DNA of 64,000 nucleotides from assembly GCF_011304195.1 (NCBI RefSeq), contig NZ_CP049887.1, positions 1,674,001-1,738,000 on the forward strand. Reading direction: 5' to 3'. The first letter of the stretch is position 1. The number at the start of each line of letters is the position of its first letter. The position numbers and the translations under genes were made by a program. Positions 8,212-17,748 of the stretch are shown here, in pieces. Origin of the DNA: Vagococcus hydrophili. GTDB taxonomy: Bacteria; Bacillota; Bacilli; Lactobacillales; Vagococcaceae. The notes under the pieces were generated by a model. It saw only the letters and a program-made list of their open reading frames with translations. It had not been told where the DNA came from and made no database searches.

Positions 8212-10608
8212 ATGAGAAGAAGAAAAAAAGAAAGTTTTAAAAAAGAAATAGTGATGATCATAGTGAGCTGTGTCATCCTTGTTAGTATTGTTGTTGGAAT
8301 TATGGTTTTACCTAAACTACTTTTTAATAATAAAAGTGGTACAAAGAAAAACTACAGAGACAGCAAAAAGATAACAGAAAAAATGTTAAAGGATAATGAA
8401 AAATATGGTTCTAAGAACATCGAAATAAAAGTTGATCCTGAAACCTTAAGTTTAGAGTTAAAAGATGCAGATAAAAAAGTTGATTTACCAGGGACATTTA
8501 ATGAAAAAGTTGAAAACTTAAAAGAAGATAAAAATACTAAAAGTTGGACGTATCCTGAAAAAGGGGTGGATGTTGTTGTTGAAAATCAGAAAGAATATGT
8601 GGATGTTTCATTCAAATCGAATAAAGGAGGCTCTTCAAAATTAAACTGGCCAAAACTTGAGGGTGAGCATTACTATCTACCAATTGGAGAAGGGAAAAGT
8701 ATACCGTCTAATGATAATCTTTGGAAACAGTATTTTGAAGAAAATAACGAATTAGATTTAAATGAATCTTTTTCAATGTCTTTTGTTTCAGTGGTTCAAA
8801 ATAATAGTTCAGCCGTCATTGTTATGGAAAATAATTTTGATAAGCAATTAATTAATAAAAATAGTAAAGAACAGAATTTGTCATTTGAAGTTGAATCTAG
8901 TTTTAATCAATTTAATCGAAAAAAGCCGCTTAAATTTCGTATCTATTTGGCAGATAATAACCCAGTTTCAGCGGCCAAATTATATCAAACAGATAGAATT
9001 AAAGAAGATAAATTTATGACATTATCTGAAAAAGCAGCAGACAATAAAAATATTGAAAAGTTATACGGAGCGCCACATATCTATTTTTGGCAAAATAGAA
9101 TTTTAACGGATAAAGATGTTAATTGGCAAAAAATGACTGAAGGAAACGATCAATTATTTACACATATTGGTGATTTATTAGAAAAACATTATGAAGATGG
9201 GCGTAGTGAATTTGATCAAGCAATAGTGGCTTTAAAGAATAATGAAGCTTATAAATATGAAAAAAATACTATTCTTACAGGTATTAACACAGTTCTTGTC
9301 TATCCAGATTTTTATGATAAGGCACTATTCAAAAAACTAGATGCGGAAAAAGTCTCATTCTTAGAGAAAGATAAAAATGAGTTGCCTACTGAAAAAAGAA
9401 TTGGCATTAATAAACTGATTTTAAAAGATTTTTTAGGAGATTCTGTTGGCTCAATTGAGAGTTGGGGGCAAACGACAACGACGGATGTTATTAAGGATAT
9501 GAAAAAATCTGGAATCGAAAACGCTTGGATTGGACTATCAAATTGGAATCAAGGTTTGATTAATCCATCATTTGTGAAGGAAGCCGTAGATTCAAATTAT
9601 TTGATAGGGCCATATGATTCGTACCAATCCATTCATTCGAATCCGTCAATTGATTGGAACACTGCAGGCTTTAGAAATAACGAAGAGGTTTATAATTCTA
9701 AAACGATTGTGAAACCGAATGGAGAATATATTTCTGGATTTCTTGGTAAAGGACGAAAAGTCAACCAAACTCTTATTAAAGATGAAGCAGAGTACCGTTT
9801 AGATAAAGTTTTAACAAAAGATGTCCCTTTTAATACGTGGTTTGTCGATACAGATGCAGCTGGCGAAATCTATAATGATTATAGTTCAGAGCATCAAACA
9901 GGGATTCAACAAGACGTTGATGCAAGAATTGAACGAACCCAATTATGGAATGGTAAGGGATTAGTCGTCGGGACGGAAACAGGTAATGATTATTTTAACA
10001 AAGGGATGGTATTTGCCCACGGACTTGAAACGCCAGTGATTGCATGGATCGATGAAGACATGCGAAAAAATAAAGAAAGTGAATACTACGTAGGCGGATA
10101 TGCTTCTATGAATGATACTATTCCGGGGAGATATTCAAAACAAGTGCCTATAAAGGATGAATATAAAAAATTGTATCTTAATCCAGCCTATAATATTCCA
10201 TTGTATAAATTGGTTTATAATCAATCTGTGATAACGACACATCATTGGGAATGGGATAGTTATAAAATTAAAGATGAAGTTGAGAATAGAAGGCTAACGG
10301 AATACTTATACAATGTACCACCTTTAATTCATTTAGATAGCAACACGTGGGATGAAAGAAAAAGTGATATTGTAAAAAATGTTGAAACTTGGAGTCAATT
10401 TCAAAAAGAAGCACTACTTAATGAAATGACTGAATTTGACTATTTATCAGAAAATAAGTTAATTCAAAAAACGAGTTATGGAGATAATATTTCAGTGATT
10501 GTTAATTATTCTGATGAAAAATTCAAAAAAGACGATATTGAATTAGCTCCTCAAACTGGTCTTATTGAAATGAATGGGAAAGAATATCTGATTAATGGTA
10601 AAAAATAA
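8212..10608 (+). CDS. Membrane-anchored GH101/GH129-like glycoside hydrolase
   Basis: This 798-residue protein has a basic N-terminus (MRRRKKESFKKE), one membrane segment at about residues 14-36 and a large extracellular part. The central region, with SWGQTTTTDVIKDMKKSG, NAWIGLSNWNQG and FNTWFVDTDAAGE, looks like the TIM-barrel of GH101/GH129-related proteins (the DUF5696-like group), where an Asp in a similar strand is the nucleophile. A role in trimming extracellular or cell-wall-linked glycans is inferred. The start is an ATG with only a weak upstream ribosome site. It is a single-gene transcription unit between two terminators. Family certainty is moderate. Confidence 0.6.
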   Translation: MRRRKKESFKKEIVMIIVSCVILVSIVVGIMVLPKLLFNNKSGTKKNYRDSKKITEKMLKDNEKYGSKNIEIKVDPETLSLELKDADKKVDLPGTFNEKVENLKEDKNTKSWTYPEKGVDVVVENQKEYVDVSFKSNKGGSSKLNWPKLEGEHYYLPIGEGKSIPSNDNLWKQYFEENNELDLNESFSMSFVSVVQNNSSAVIVMENNFDKQLINKNSKEQNLSFEVESSFNQFNRKKPLKFRIYLADNNPVSAAKLYQTDRIKEDKFMTLSEKAADNKNIEKLYGAPHIYFWQNRILTDKDVNWQKMTEGNDQLFTHIGDLLEKHYEDGRSEFDQAIVALKNNEAYKYEKNTILTGINTVLVYPDFYDKALFKKLDAEKVSFLEKDKNELPTEKRIGINKLILKDFLGDSVGSIESWGQTTTTDVIKDMKKSGIENAWIGLSNWNQGLINPSFVKEAVDSNYLIGPYDSYQSIHSNPSIDWNTAGFRNNEEVYNSKTIVKPNGEYISGFLGKGRKVNQTLIKDEAEYRLDKVLTKDVPFNTWFVDTDAAGEIYNDYSSEHQTGIQQDVDARIERTQLWNGKGLVVGTETGNDYFNKGMVFAHGLETPVIAWIDEDMRKNKESEYYVGGYASMNDTIPGRYSKQVPIKDEYKKLYLNPAYNIPLYKLVYNQSVITTHHWEWDSYKIKDEVENRRLTEYLYNVPPLIHLDSNTWDERKSDIVKNVETWSQFQKEALLNEMTEFDYLSENKLIQKTSYGDNISVIVNYSDEKFKKDDIELAPQTGLIEMNGKEYLINGKK

Positions 10609-10615
10609 TCGAAAG

Positions 10616-10650
10616 ATGTAGAGACACTAAGTTGTTTCTACATTTTTTTT
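10616..10650 (+). terminator. Rho-independent terminator
   Basis: The stem is ATGTAGAGAC / GTTTCTACAT (one G-T pair) with an 8-base loop, then a run of eight T. Confidence 0.85.
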
Positions 10651-10828
10651 ATTTAAAACCCACCAATCCAACAAAAAATTTACAAGCCTTTAAGTGTTTA
10701 AAATAACGAATATTACTCATTGTGATAGTCTCATGATAAAGAGATGATAGCGCTTTACTAAAAGGCGATTTTAGATTAAAATTTTTTTTAAGTTCTTAAA
10801 AAATATAACATAAAAAGGGGAATTACCT

Positions 10829-12097
10829 ATGAGTCAAGACAACGTCGTTTTAGCAAGAAATACAGAAAAAGCACCAGTGAGTGATAGTCAATCACAAACA
10901 GTTGCCTTCTCACATTATAATAACTTTTCAGCTCAATTACCGATTAATCCAGAAACAGGCGAACTTGTCGAAGGTGGCATTAAAGAGCAAACGGAACAAT
11001 GTTTAAGAAATATCGCAGCGATTACTTCAAGCATTGATCATGATTTAACAGACATCATCCGACTATCTATTTTTGTAAAAGATATTAAAGTTATGGCTGT
11101 TGTAGATCGCGTGATGAAAGAATTTTTCCCTACTTACCTACCAACACGTACAGTTGTAGCAGTAGCTGATTTACCATTAAATGCGATGATCCAAGTAGAA
11201 GCATTACTTTCTAATGGAGAAGGAACGATTCCAAATGCACCACAAGCAGGAGATCTAATTAAATTAACGAACGCAACAAGTAATGCACCGATTGACGGCT
11301 TATCAACACAAACAGTAGCTTTTTCACATTACAATAATATTAGCGCACAATTACCAATTGATCCTAAAACAGGTCGTTTAGTTGTTGGCTGCGTTAAAGC
11401 ACAAACAAGACAAGCATTAAAAAATATTAAATCAATTTTAGAAAGCATCGATGTTCCTTTTGATGACATTGTTAAAACAACTGTGTTCCTTAAGGATTTA
11501 TCTGATCTTGAAGCAGTTAATAGAGCCTACGCAACATTTTTCCCAGATTCTGGTATCGCCAGAGCAGTTAACTACTTACCAGCAAGAACAGTCGTTGAAG
11601 TAGCTGATTTACCAATGGGAGCTGCTGTCCAAATTGAAGCGGTTGTTTCTCACGGTGACGGTACACCACCACAAGCTATTGAAGATCGTCACGGCTTAAT
11701 TATTGAAGCAAACAACACTGAGAAAGCACCGATTGATAGTTTATCAACACAAACAGTTGCCTTTTCACATTACAATAATATTTCTGCACAATTACCTGTA
11801 GACGCGGCAACGGGAGCGCTTGTTTCAGGTGGCATCAAAGAACAAACGGCGCAATGTTTAACTCACATTCAAACAATTATTGAAAGTGTGGATCATTCAA
11901 TGGCTGACATGGTTAAACTGAATGTATACATGACTGATTTATCAATGATGGCTGAGATGGACGCGGCGTATAAAGGATTCTTCCCAGAAGGTACACCAGC
12001 TCGTCGGGTTGTGGGCGTATCTCGCTTACCACAAGGCGCGTTAATTCAAATCGATGCGATTGCTGGCAATGCAGAAGGTACACCACCGGTTAAATAA
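10829..12097 (+). CDS. Triple-domain RidA (YjgF/YER057c/UK114) protein
   Basis: This 422-residue protein is made of three tandem RidA domains, at about residues 1-135, 140-285 and 288-422. Each carries a near-identical QTVAFSHYNN block and a C-terminal segment of the (L/T)P(A/T)R(T/R)VV type. Canonical RidA is a homotrimer of domains of about 130 residues that hydrolyses reactive enamines and imines at subunit interfaces. The conserved Arg after PA/PT is kept in all three, but the GPYxQ tyrosine is replaced by Ser/Thr (DSQSQT, GLSTQT, SLSTQT), and the C-terminal Glu-x-Glu is Gln-x-Glu/Asp. It may therefore not be a standard deaminase. AAGGGG precedes the ATG, and the gene is monocistronic. 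Confidence 0.9.
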   Translation: MSQDNVVLARNTEKAPVSDSQSQTVAFSHYNNFSAQLPINPETGELVEGGIKEQTEQCLRNIAAITSSIDHDLTDIIRLSIFVKDIKVMAVVDRVMKEFFPTYLPTRTVVAVADLPLNAMIQVEALLSNGEGTIPNAPQAGDLIKLTNATSNAPIDGLSTQTVAFSHYNNISAQLPIDPKTGRLVVGCVKAQTRQALKNIKSILESIDVPFDDIVKTTVFLKDLSDLEAVNRAYATFFPDSGIARAVNYLPARTVVEVADLPMGAAVQIEAVVSHGDGTPPQAIEDRHGLIIEANNTEKAPIDSLSTQTVAFSHYNNISAQLPVDAATGALVSGGIKEQTAQCLTHIQTIIESVDHSMADMVKLNVYMTDLSMMAEMDAAYKGFFPEGTPARRVVGVSRLPQGALIQIDAIAGNAEGTPPVK

Positions 12098-12114
12098 TTT
12101 ATTAGTAAATCCAT

Positions 12115-12147
12115 AGCTCAACGGCAATTAGTGTCGTTGAGCTTTTT
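12115..12147 (+). terminator. Rho-independent terminator
   Basis: A perfect 9-bp stem, AGCTCAACG / CGTTGAGCT, with an 11-base loop is followed by TTTTT. Confidence 0.88.
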
Positions 12148-12296
12148 GTATGTTCTTTATTAAATTGAGTAGAATCAAATAACAGAAATTTTCAAAACTG
12201 ATTCCCAAGTTTAATAGAAACTCGTGTATACTTAATAATAGGATTAATTAGAAATGATATAAAATACGAGTAAATAGATTATCAGAGGTTATAAAA

Positions 12297-13523
12297 ATGA
12301 AAAGTAAAAAAACTAAAAAGAGCAGAAGAAAAACCAGTCGAGGACAAAAGATTGTTTACATCATTTATCTAGTAATTGCTTTTGTGAGTTGTTTTTTCTT
12401 CTTTAAATCATATCAATACATTAGTAACATTCCAAAAGCCAATAATATGACCCAAGAAGAAATCTATGATTTAACGAGGATTAATGAATCAGATATTAAA
12501 TTGGTGCGGGCATTGAAAAATAATGCCTTTGATTCGTGGCTTTATGAAGCCAATAGTGACAAGGTGAAACAGTTACAAAAAACGGAAGCCACTGTATCGA
12601 GTATTACTGAAGGCAAGGTGAAAGTTTCAGAGGTTGATCAAACTATCACCGACTTGAAAAAAGAGGTTGATATTATTAATGAGTCTGATATTGAGGAATT
12701 ATATGTTCTATACTATAAACAAGTGTTACCGAAACAGTATGAAAAAGCAGAGACTGATTTTCAAAAAATGACTGCCGAGAACCCCGAAGAGCATTATAAG
12801 GAAATTTTTTCTTTATTAGATTTACTAAATAAAATATACAATCAAAAGGGAATGCTAGCTGTCACAACCGAGGATAGTTTTAGAAAATCTACTACCTTGT
12901 TAGAAGAAATCGATAAAAATTTTCAAGAAGTCAATCAGATTAAATCACTGGTGGTGAGCTACGAGATATTAGAAGAGCCCATATCGACCCCTGAGACAAG
13001 ACTCGGAATGGAACTGGATAAATATGTGCTTAAGACGAATGATTACTTACAAGCCAATCTAATGGTGACAGAGTTCGAACGCAAATATAGTGAGCTTCAG
13101 GATAATTTAGCGACCAATAAACAGCTCATCAAAAAGTCAGTTGAGATACCTGATTTGGTAGGACTGACCGTTGAGCAAGCACAAAGGGAACTTAGTAAGG
13201 CGAAGTTGAATTCTACGATTTATGGATATACCAATAAATTATATAAAAATGGTGACATTGTTCCTGAAAGTAAGCGAGGTATTGAAACCTGGGATGATGA
13301 TAAGCAGGCGAAAATTACGAGTCAAGAACCTTCTCGATTTGATTATGAGTACATTATCCAAGGTTCTACTATTAAGGTAATCGTGGAAAACAAACCAACT
13401 GAGAAGCCAAAAGAAACAATAACGTCAAGTAGTTCGTCAACATCTGATACATCAACAAGCCAGTCGGATAGTACCGATACAACAACTAGTACGACCACAA
13501 GTAGCGACGAAAATAAAAATTAA
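12297..13523 (+). CDS. Membrane protein with one PASTA domain
   Basis: The product has 408 residues: a basic N-terminus, one membrane segment at about residues 17-39, a long helical extracellular region, one PASTA domain (IPDLVGLTVEQAQRELSK, then ITSQEPS, then GSTIKVIVEN) at about residues 281-362, and a Ser/Thr-rich tail. PASTA domains bind peptidoglycan fragments and are usually found fused to PBPs or to PrkC-type kinases. Here the domain is on a separate protein, immediately upstream of a class A PBP gene (28-base gap, likely one operon). A role as partner or substrate sensor of that PBP is inferred. Confidence 0.75.
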   Translation: MKSKKTKKSRRKTSRGQKIVYIIYLVIAFVSCFFFFKSYQYISNIPKANNMTQEEIYDLTRINESDIKLVRALKNNAFDSWLYEANSDKVKQLQKTEATVSSITEGKVKVSEVDQTITDLKKEVDIINESDIEELYVLYYKQVLPKQYEKAETDFQKMTAENPEEHYKEIFSLLDLLNKIYNQKGMLAVTTEDSFRKSTTLLEEIDKNFQEVNQIKSLVVSYEILEEPISTPETRLGMELDKYVLKTNDYLQANLMVTEFERKYSELQDNLATNKQLIKKSVEIPDLVGLTVEQAQRELSKAKLNSTIYGYTNKLYKNGDIVPESKRGIETWDDDKQAKITSQEPSRFDYEYIIQGSTIKVIVENKPTEKPKETITSSSSSTSDTSTSQSDSTDTTTSTTTSSDENKN

Positions 13524-13550
13524 AATCTAGAAAGGAAAAGGAATTCTCCA

Positions 13551-15746
13551 ATGGTTAGTAAGAAAAAAATCAAGAAGAAACGTAAAAAAGTTAATAAACG
13601 ACGCCATTTAATCTGGAATATTCTAGGAATGGTGGCTCTGTTGCTGGTATTAACCGCGTCAATTGGCGGGTATGTTATCAGTAAACGATATAGCCCGTAT
13701 AGTTCTCTTCTTGAAATTCAAGATATCAATCAAAAAATTACTCAGTCTTTTGTCATCTTGGATAAAAATGATCAACCTTTAGATGAAAATACAGTGGTGG
13801 TTAAGTTTGATCCAATCCAACATGAACCTAAGTGGAATGTGGATCAACTTTATTTAGATACACTGATTGCCGTTGAAGATAATTCTTTCTACACAAGAAA
13901 AACAAAAGGTTATTCTATTAAGGGAACAATGGGTGCTGTGGTTTCTCAGGTGAAAAGGAAGTTAGGAAAAGATGTGGTCTCAAGAGGTGGTTCGACCATT
14001 GAGCAACAGTTAGTTAAAATCATGGTCTTTGGGACAAATAATAAAAACACTGTGTCAGATAAAATCGTTCAACTAATTGATGCCAGAAAGCTTGCGACAA
14101 AATACGATCGAGATGATATTTTGAAAGCTTACCTGAATGAATTACGTTTGACACCAAACACGGTGGGAGTGAAAGCCGCATCCATTGAGTTATTCGGAAA
14201 TGATATGTCAAAAATAGATTCCAAAGACCCAGCCCAAGTGGTTCAAGTGGCCTTTATGGCAGGACTTGGACAATCTCCATCGGTATATATTCAAGACTTT
14301 AATAAGAGTGGGAAAGCACGCACACGGACTATTTTGTCGATTATGAAAGAGAACAGCCTGATTAGCGAGGACGTGTATCAAAAATCCCTTAAACTGGTGA
14401 ATAGTGACAAAGAAGAGTTTACGTTAAAAAGTTATAAGCAAAAAGGCACACCAAAAGAATATCAAGCCTATGTAGCGAAGGTGAAAGATGAGCTCAGTCA
14501 ATTAAACTTACCTAAAAATACAACGATTACAGTTAAAACCTATGCTGATGGCAACCAATTAAAAGAATTACATAAGATAGCAACAGGTTCTTATCCACAA
14601 GATGAGCGCCTTCCTAATGGTTATTTTGAACATAAGGAAAGTGTCACAGGAATTTCGGCAATTGATACGAAAACGGGTCATATTGTAGGCTTAGCAACTA
14701 ATTCAGATAATCCCTTAATTCCTTATACAGCAACTAGATCATCTGGTTCGACCATCAAACCATTACTAGATTACGCCCCAGCTGTGGAGTATGCAGGTCT
14801 GACACCTGATACGATTCAAAATGGCTCTTCTTTTACGATTGGGGATTGGAAAGTGAAAAATTATGGTGATCAGAATTTTGGAAACATAAGAGCGTCCTAT
14901 GCTCTAGGTTTATCTATCAATACGGCGGCTGTAGAAGCTTTCCAAATGACCAATGATCAACAAAAAAATAGTATGATGGAGCCTTTTGGAATTAATACAT
15001 ACAATGAAAATGGTGCTAGTTACCGACCTGAACAGGCGATTAATTACCCAACGAATGTTTTAGCCTTGTCGTCTGCCTTTAGCGCCTTTGGGAATGATGG
15101 AGTGAGAGTTGAACCAACCACTATTAAAAGCATTCAAACTGATTCTGGACCCATTAAACTATCCGAAGCTGAAAGTAAACGAGCCATGAGCTCTTCTACT
15201 GCAAAAACGATGGTGAGTATGTTGAAAGAAGTAACTGGTGCAAATGGCTCTGAACCTTACGGGGGGCCTAAATACACAGGATTTGATCAAGAGACCTACG
15301 TCATGAAATCAGGTTTAAGTAATTTTGAAAGTTCTGTTCCAAATAGTAGTAATAAATCACCAGATGCCCTACTTGCTATGGCGTCACCTGAGTTGTCGAT
15401 TGCCACATGGATTGGCAGTCCAACCTATGTAGACGCAACTTTCGCGCCGACAAGTTACCCTCATGATACAGCGAACCAAGCCAGGGTTTACTTAATGAAT
15501 AGTACCTTTAAAGTCATGATGGAAGGTAGAGAACCGAAAAAATTCAAGTTTGGAAAAGAGAAATTAGTCAGAGATACAAAAAGTAGTGATATTATTCCAG
15601 AATTAGATAAGATATCCAGTGAAAATCTAGAGGATATAACAATTAAAAACAAAGAGATCGATAAAAAAGAATCAGAGAAGTATGACTCCATGGAAAAAGA
15701 ATACATGAAAACAATTGATAAACTTAATCGAACTTATCGGGAGTGA
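13551..15746 (+). CDS. Class A penicillin-binding protein (glycosyltransferase/transpeptidase)
   Basis: This 731-residue bifunctional peptidoglycan synthase has a very basic cytoplasmic start, a membrane segment at about residues 22-44, a GT51 domain with EDNSFY (about 109) and RGGSTIEQQ (about 145), and a transpeptidase with SxxK as STIK (nucleophile about S400), SIN (about 454) and KSG (about 586). The GT51 motif EDxxFxxHxG is altered: the usual His is replaced in EDNSFYTRKTKG. The charged tail after about 650 is predicted coiled-coil. The gene lies between the PASTA protein and a lipoprotein, probably co-transcribed. Its domains match PBP1a/2a-type proteins. Confidence 0.9.
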   Translation: MVSKKKIKKKRKKVNKRRHLIWNILGMVALLLVLTASIGGYVISKRYSPYSSLLEIQDINQKITQSFVILDKNDQPLDENTVVVKFDPIQHEPKWNVDQLYLDTLIAVEDNSFYTRKTKGYSIKGTMGAVVSQVKRKLGKDVVSRGGSTIEQQLVKIMVFGTNNKNTVSDKIVQLIDARKLATKYDRDDILKAYLNELRLTPNTVGVKAASIELFGNDMSKIDSKDPAQVVQVAFMAGLGQSPSVYIQDFNKSGKARTRTILSIMKENSLISEDVYQKSLKLVNSDKEEFTLKSYKQKGTPKEYQAYVAKVKDELSQLNLPKNTTITVKTYADGNQLKELHKIATGSYPQDERLPNGYFEHKESVTGISAIDTKTGHIVGLATNSDNPLIPYTATRSSGSTIKPLLDYAPAVEYAGLTPDTIQNGSSFTIGDWKVKNYGDQNFGNIRASYALGLSINTAAVEAFQMTNDQQKNSMMEPFGINTYNENGASYRPEQAINYPTNVLALSSAFSAFGNDGVRVEPTTIKSIQTDSGPIKLSEAESKRAMSSSTAKTMVSMLKEVTGANGSEPYGGPKYTGFDQETYVMKSGLSNFESSVPNSSNKSPDALLAMASPELSIATWIGSPTYVDATFAPTSYPHDTANQARVYLMNSTFKVMMEGREPKKFKFGKEKLVRDTKSSDIIPELDKISSENLEDITIKNKEIDKKESEKYDSMEKEYMKTIDKLNRTYRE

Positions 15747-15780
15747 TAGTATTATAAAAAGAAGAGAGGGTGTTATTTGG

Positions 15781-16548
15781 ATGAGTAATAAGCAAGCAAT
15801 TAACTCATTACTAGCTACTTTAGTGCTTTTGTTGGTTACAGCGTGTGGAAATAATAAAAGTGATGAAAATAAATCAATTTCAAGTAGTTCTAATGTAGTA
15901 AGTCAAATGACGACAACTACTAAAAATAATGAAGAAACAAATTCAACTAGTATTTCACCCACTGAAACAACAACTGAGAGTTCTAGTTCAAAAATACAAC
16001 AAAGAAAGTATAGTTTTGAAGAGCAGAAGTCAATCTCTAAGGAGTTTATTAATTGGGCAAGTGAGAGAGCTAAAATAGGTGGAATGGCTGTTAATGGTGC
16101 TTATTTTACTCATGGAGCAAGTGGTAGAGGTGATTGGTATGCGATTGTTCCTGATAATAACTATGTTTTGATCCAGAGACAAGACCCATCTATGGAAATT
16201 TCAAAAGATACTTATTTAGCAAATTCAATTGGTGGAGTGGTATTTTATTATTCAAAATATGGAACTACGGGACTGAGTGATGAAATAAATGATAGAGAAA
16301 ATAATCCAAGTACAGCAACAGGGTTTAGTCAGGTTGCTGATTTAGATAAACCGATTGTGAAATACATGTTAGCAGATAATGGAGTCGTGTATGAGTATAG
16401 TAGTAAAGGTTCTTTTAGCGATGGATTTTATGTAACGGATGATGACGGTGATTTTGATTATTGGCCTGGAGAGCAACGACCGTTTATTATTTCAGAAGAT
16501 CAAGATGCCCAAAGTAAGTTACAATCTATACTTGAGAAATATAATTAA
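15781..16548 (+). CDS. Lipoprotein, function unknown
   Basis: ATG at 15781 is chosen because AGAGAGGGTG lies just upstream and the protein then opens with a lipoprotein signal ending in the lipobox LVTAC. A Ser/Thr-rich linker (residues about 24-70) leads to a globular domain with aromatic and Asp-rich patches (VTDDDGDFDYWPGEQRP). The family is not recognised. It starts 34 bases after the PBP stop, so it is likely an operon member and a possible cell-envelope accessory factor. Confidence 0.7.
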   Translation: MSNKQAINSLLATLVLLLVTACGNNKSDENKSISSSSNVVSQMTTTTKNNEETNSTSISPTETTTESSSSKIQQRKYSFEEQKSISKEFINWASERAKIGGMAVNGAYFTHGASGRGDWYAIVPDNNYVLIQRQDPSMEISKDTYLANSIGGVVFYYSKYGTTGLSDEINDRENNPSTATGFSQVADLDKPIVKYMLADNGVVYEYSSKGSFSDGFYVTDDDGDFDYWPGEQRPFIISEDQDAQSKLQSILEKYN

Positions 16549-16572
16549 GATGGAATAGTATTTTAAGTATGA

Positions 16573-16604
16573 GTCTAACGATACAGTTGTCGTTGGGCTT
16601 TTTT
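16573..16604 (+). terminator. Rho-independent terminator
   Basis: The stem is GTCTAACGA / TCGTTGGGC (with G-T pairs), followed by TTTTTT. It ends the PASTA-PBP-lipoprotein unit. Confidence 0.75.
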
Positions 16605-16818
16605 ATTTATTAAAATTATATCTTCAATAAATAAAGAATTTATTATCTCTTAAAATGTTATCGTTTATATTAATGTAAAATAATTATTACATATGAACTC
16701 TATAAGTATTTAAAAGTCATAGCATCGTATTGTAGAAAAGCTGAAATGATAAGGATTCTACATATCATAGGTAGAGATTCCGATTTTTCTAAGGTACTCT
16801 AAAAAAGGGAGGGATAAC

Positions 16819-17571
16819 ATGACTGTTGGAGAGAAAATTTCAAAACGTCGAAAAGAGTTTAACTGGACTCAGAGAGAATTATCAGAGAAGTTAAAGGTAT
16901 CTGATAAAACAATATCAAGTTGGGAAAGGAGTAGAACATATCCAGATATTGATATGTTGATTCAGTTAAGTGATACATTAAATTTCTCCTTAGATGAATT
17001 ATTGAGGGAGGATTACAAGATGGTCAAAGAAATTGACGAAGCGATTAAAGAAAAAGAATTATTCAAAAAAATTAGGAGACTGATAATAATTAGTTGCATT
17101 TTTATCCTATTGTTTTTAGTTTTGAATAGTGTATGGTTGGGATGGCGAAATTATCGTGATGGACTACGTTACAAAGTAGCTTGGGAAGAAGATGTGATTT
17201 TAGACGAGAAATTGTATGGAGGAATTCATTCTAGTTATCATAAAGAAGCGAATGGATTACAAGTAGGATTGAAATCCTATTCTACTAAAGAAAGTACGAA
17301 CTATCTTCATTTTGATACGTTCCCGTTATCTGTGGTCGTACAAAATGATAAATCAAAAACATTAGATATAGAGACAGATAAAAAATTTGTTTTTTTTGAT
17401 GGAAAGGGACATAAGGTTTCATTTGATCAAGAATTAAGTCCAATGAGTGGCAAAAATAAGGATCAAGATATGTCAAAAGATGAACAGATATTGTTTATGA
17501 AAGAAAATCAGGGAGATATAAAAAAATTTATGAGTGCTGGTTTACCTATCTATGAGGAACTTAATAAATAA
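16819..17571 (+). CDS. XRE-family HTH regulator with a membrane segment
   Basis: This 250-residue protein has an N-terminal HTH_3 domain (WTQRELSEKLKVSDKTISSW, residues about 16-35), a linker, one membrane segment (about residues 90-112, IIISCIFILLFLVLNSVWLG) and an extracytoplasmic domain of about 130 residues. This layout suggests a membrane-tethered transcription factor that senses an outside signal. GGGAGGG precedes the ATG. It is monocistronic, and its targets are unknown. Confidence 0.8.
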   Translation: MTVGEKISKRRKEFNWTQRELSEKLKVSDKTISSWERSRTYPDIDMLIQLSDTLNFSLDELLREDYKMVKEIDEAIKEKELFKKIRRLIIISCIFILLFLVLNSVWLGWRNYRDGLRYKVAWEEDVILDEKLYGGIHSSYHKEANGLQVGLKSYSTKESTNYLHFDTFPLSVVVQNDKSKTLDIETDKKFVFFDGKGHKVSFDQELSPMSGKNKDQDMSKDEQILFMKENQGDIKKFMSAGLPIYEELNK

Positions 17572-17587
17572 TATGGAGATTAACCTT

Positions 17588-17625
17588 AAGTCCATTGGTG
17601 AGATAATGCTGATGGACTTTTTATT
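17588..17625 (+). terminator. Rho-independent terminator
   Basis: A perfect 8-bp stem, AAGTCCAT / ATGGACTT, is followed by a T-rich tract. Confidence 0.75.
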
Positions 17626-17688
17626 TATTTTTAAATAACAGCTGCTACTAAATTGAAAAGTGTAAATAATCAAGTATGATAATTGCCA

Positions 17689-17748
17689 ATCGCTACATAT
17701 ATAGGAAATTCAATTTATGTAGATGTAACTTATGTACCGATTAGTTAG
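17689..17748 (+). pseudogene. Relic of a PBP transpeptidase C-terminus
   Basis: Translation gives IATYIGNSIYVDVTYVPIS before a stop. The PBP at 13551-15746 has IATWIGSPTYVDATFAPTS at the matching place: 11 of 19 residues are the same and the spacing is identical. Nothing upstream is long enough to be a gene, so this looks like the last trace of a duplicated or replaced PBP gene. Confidence 0.5.

Noticed and set aside
10743-10758. cre-like sequence tgatagcgctttac before the RidA gene
   Set aside because: It fits most positions, but the conserved final CA is missing, so CcpA control is not supported.
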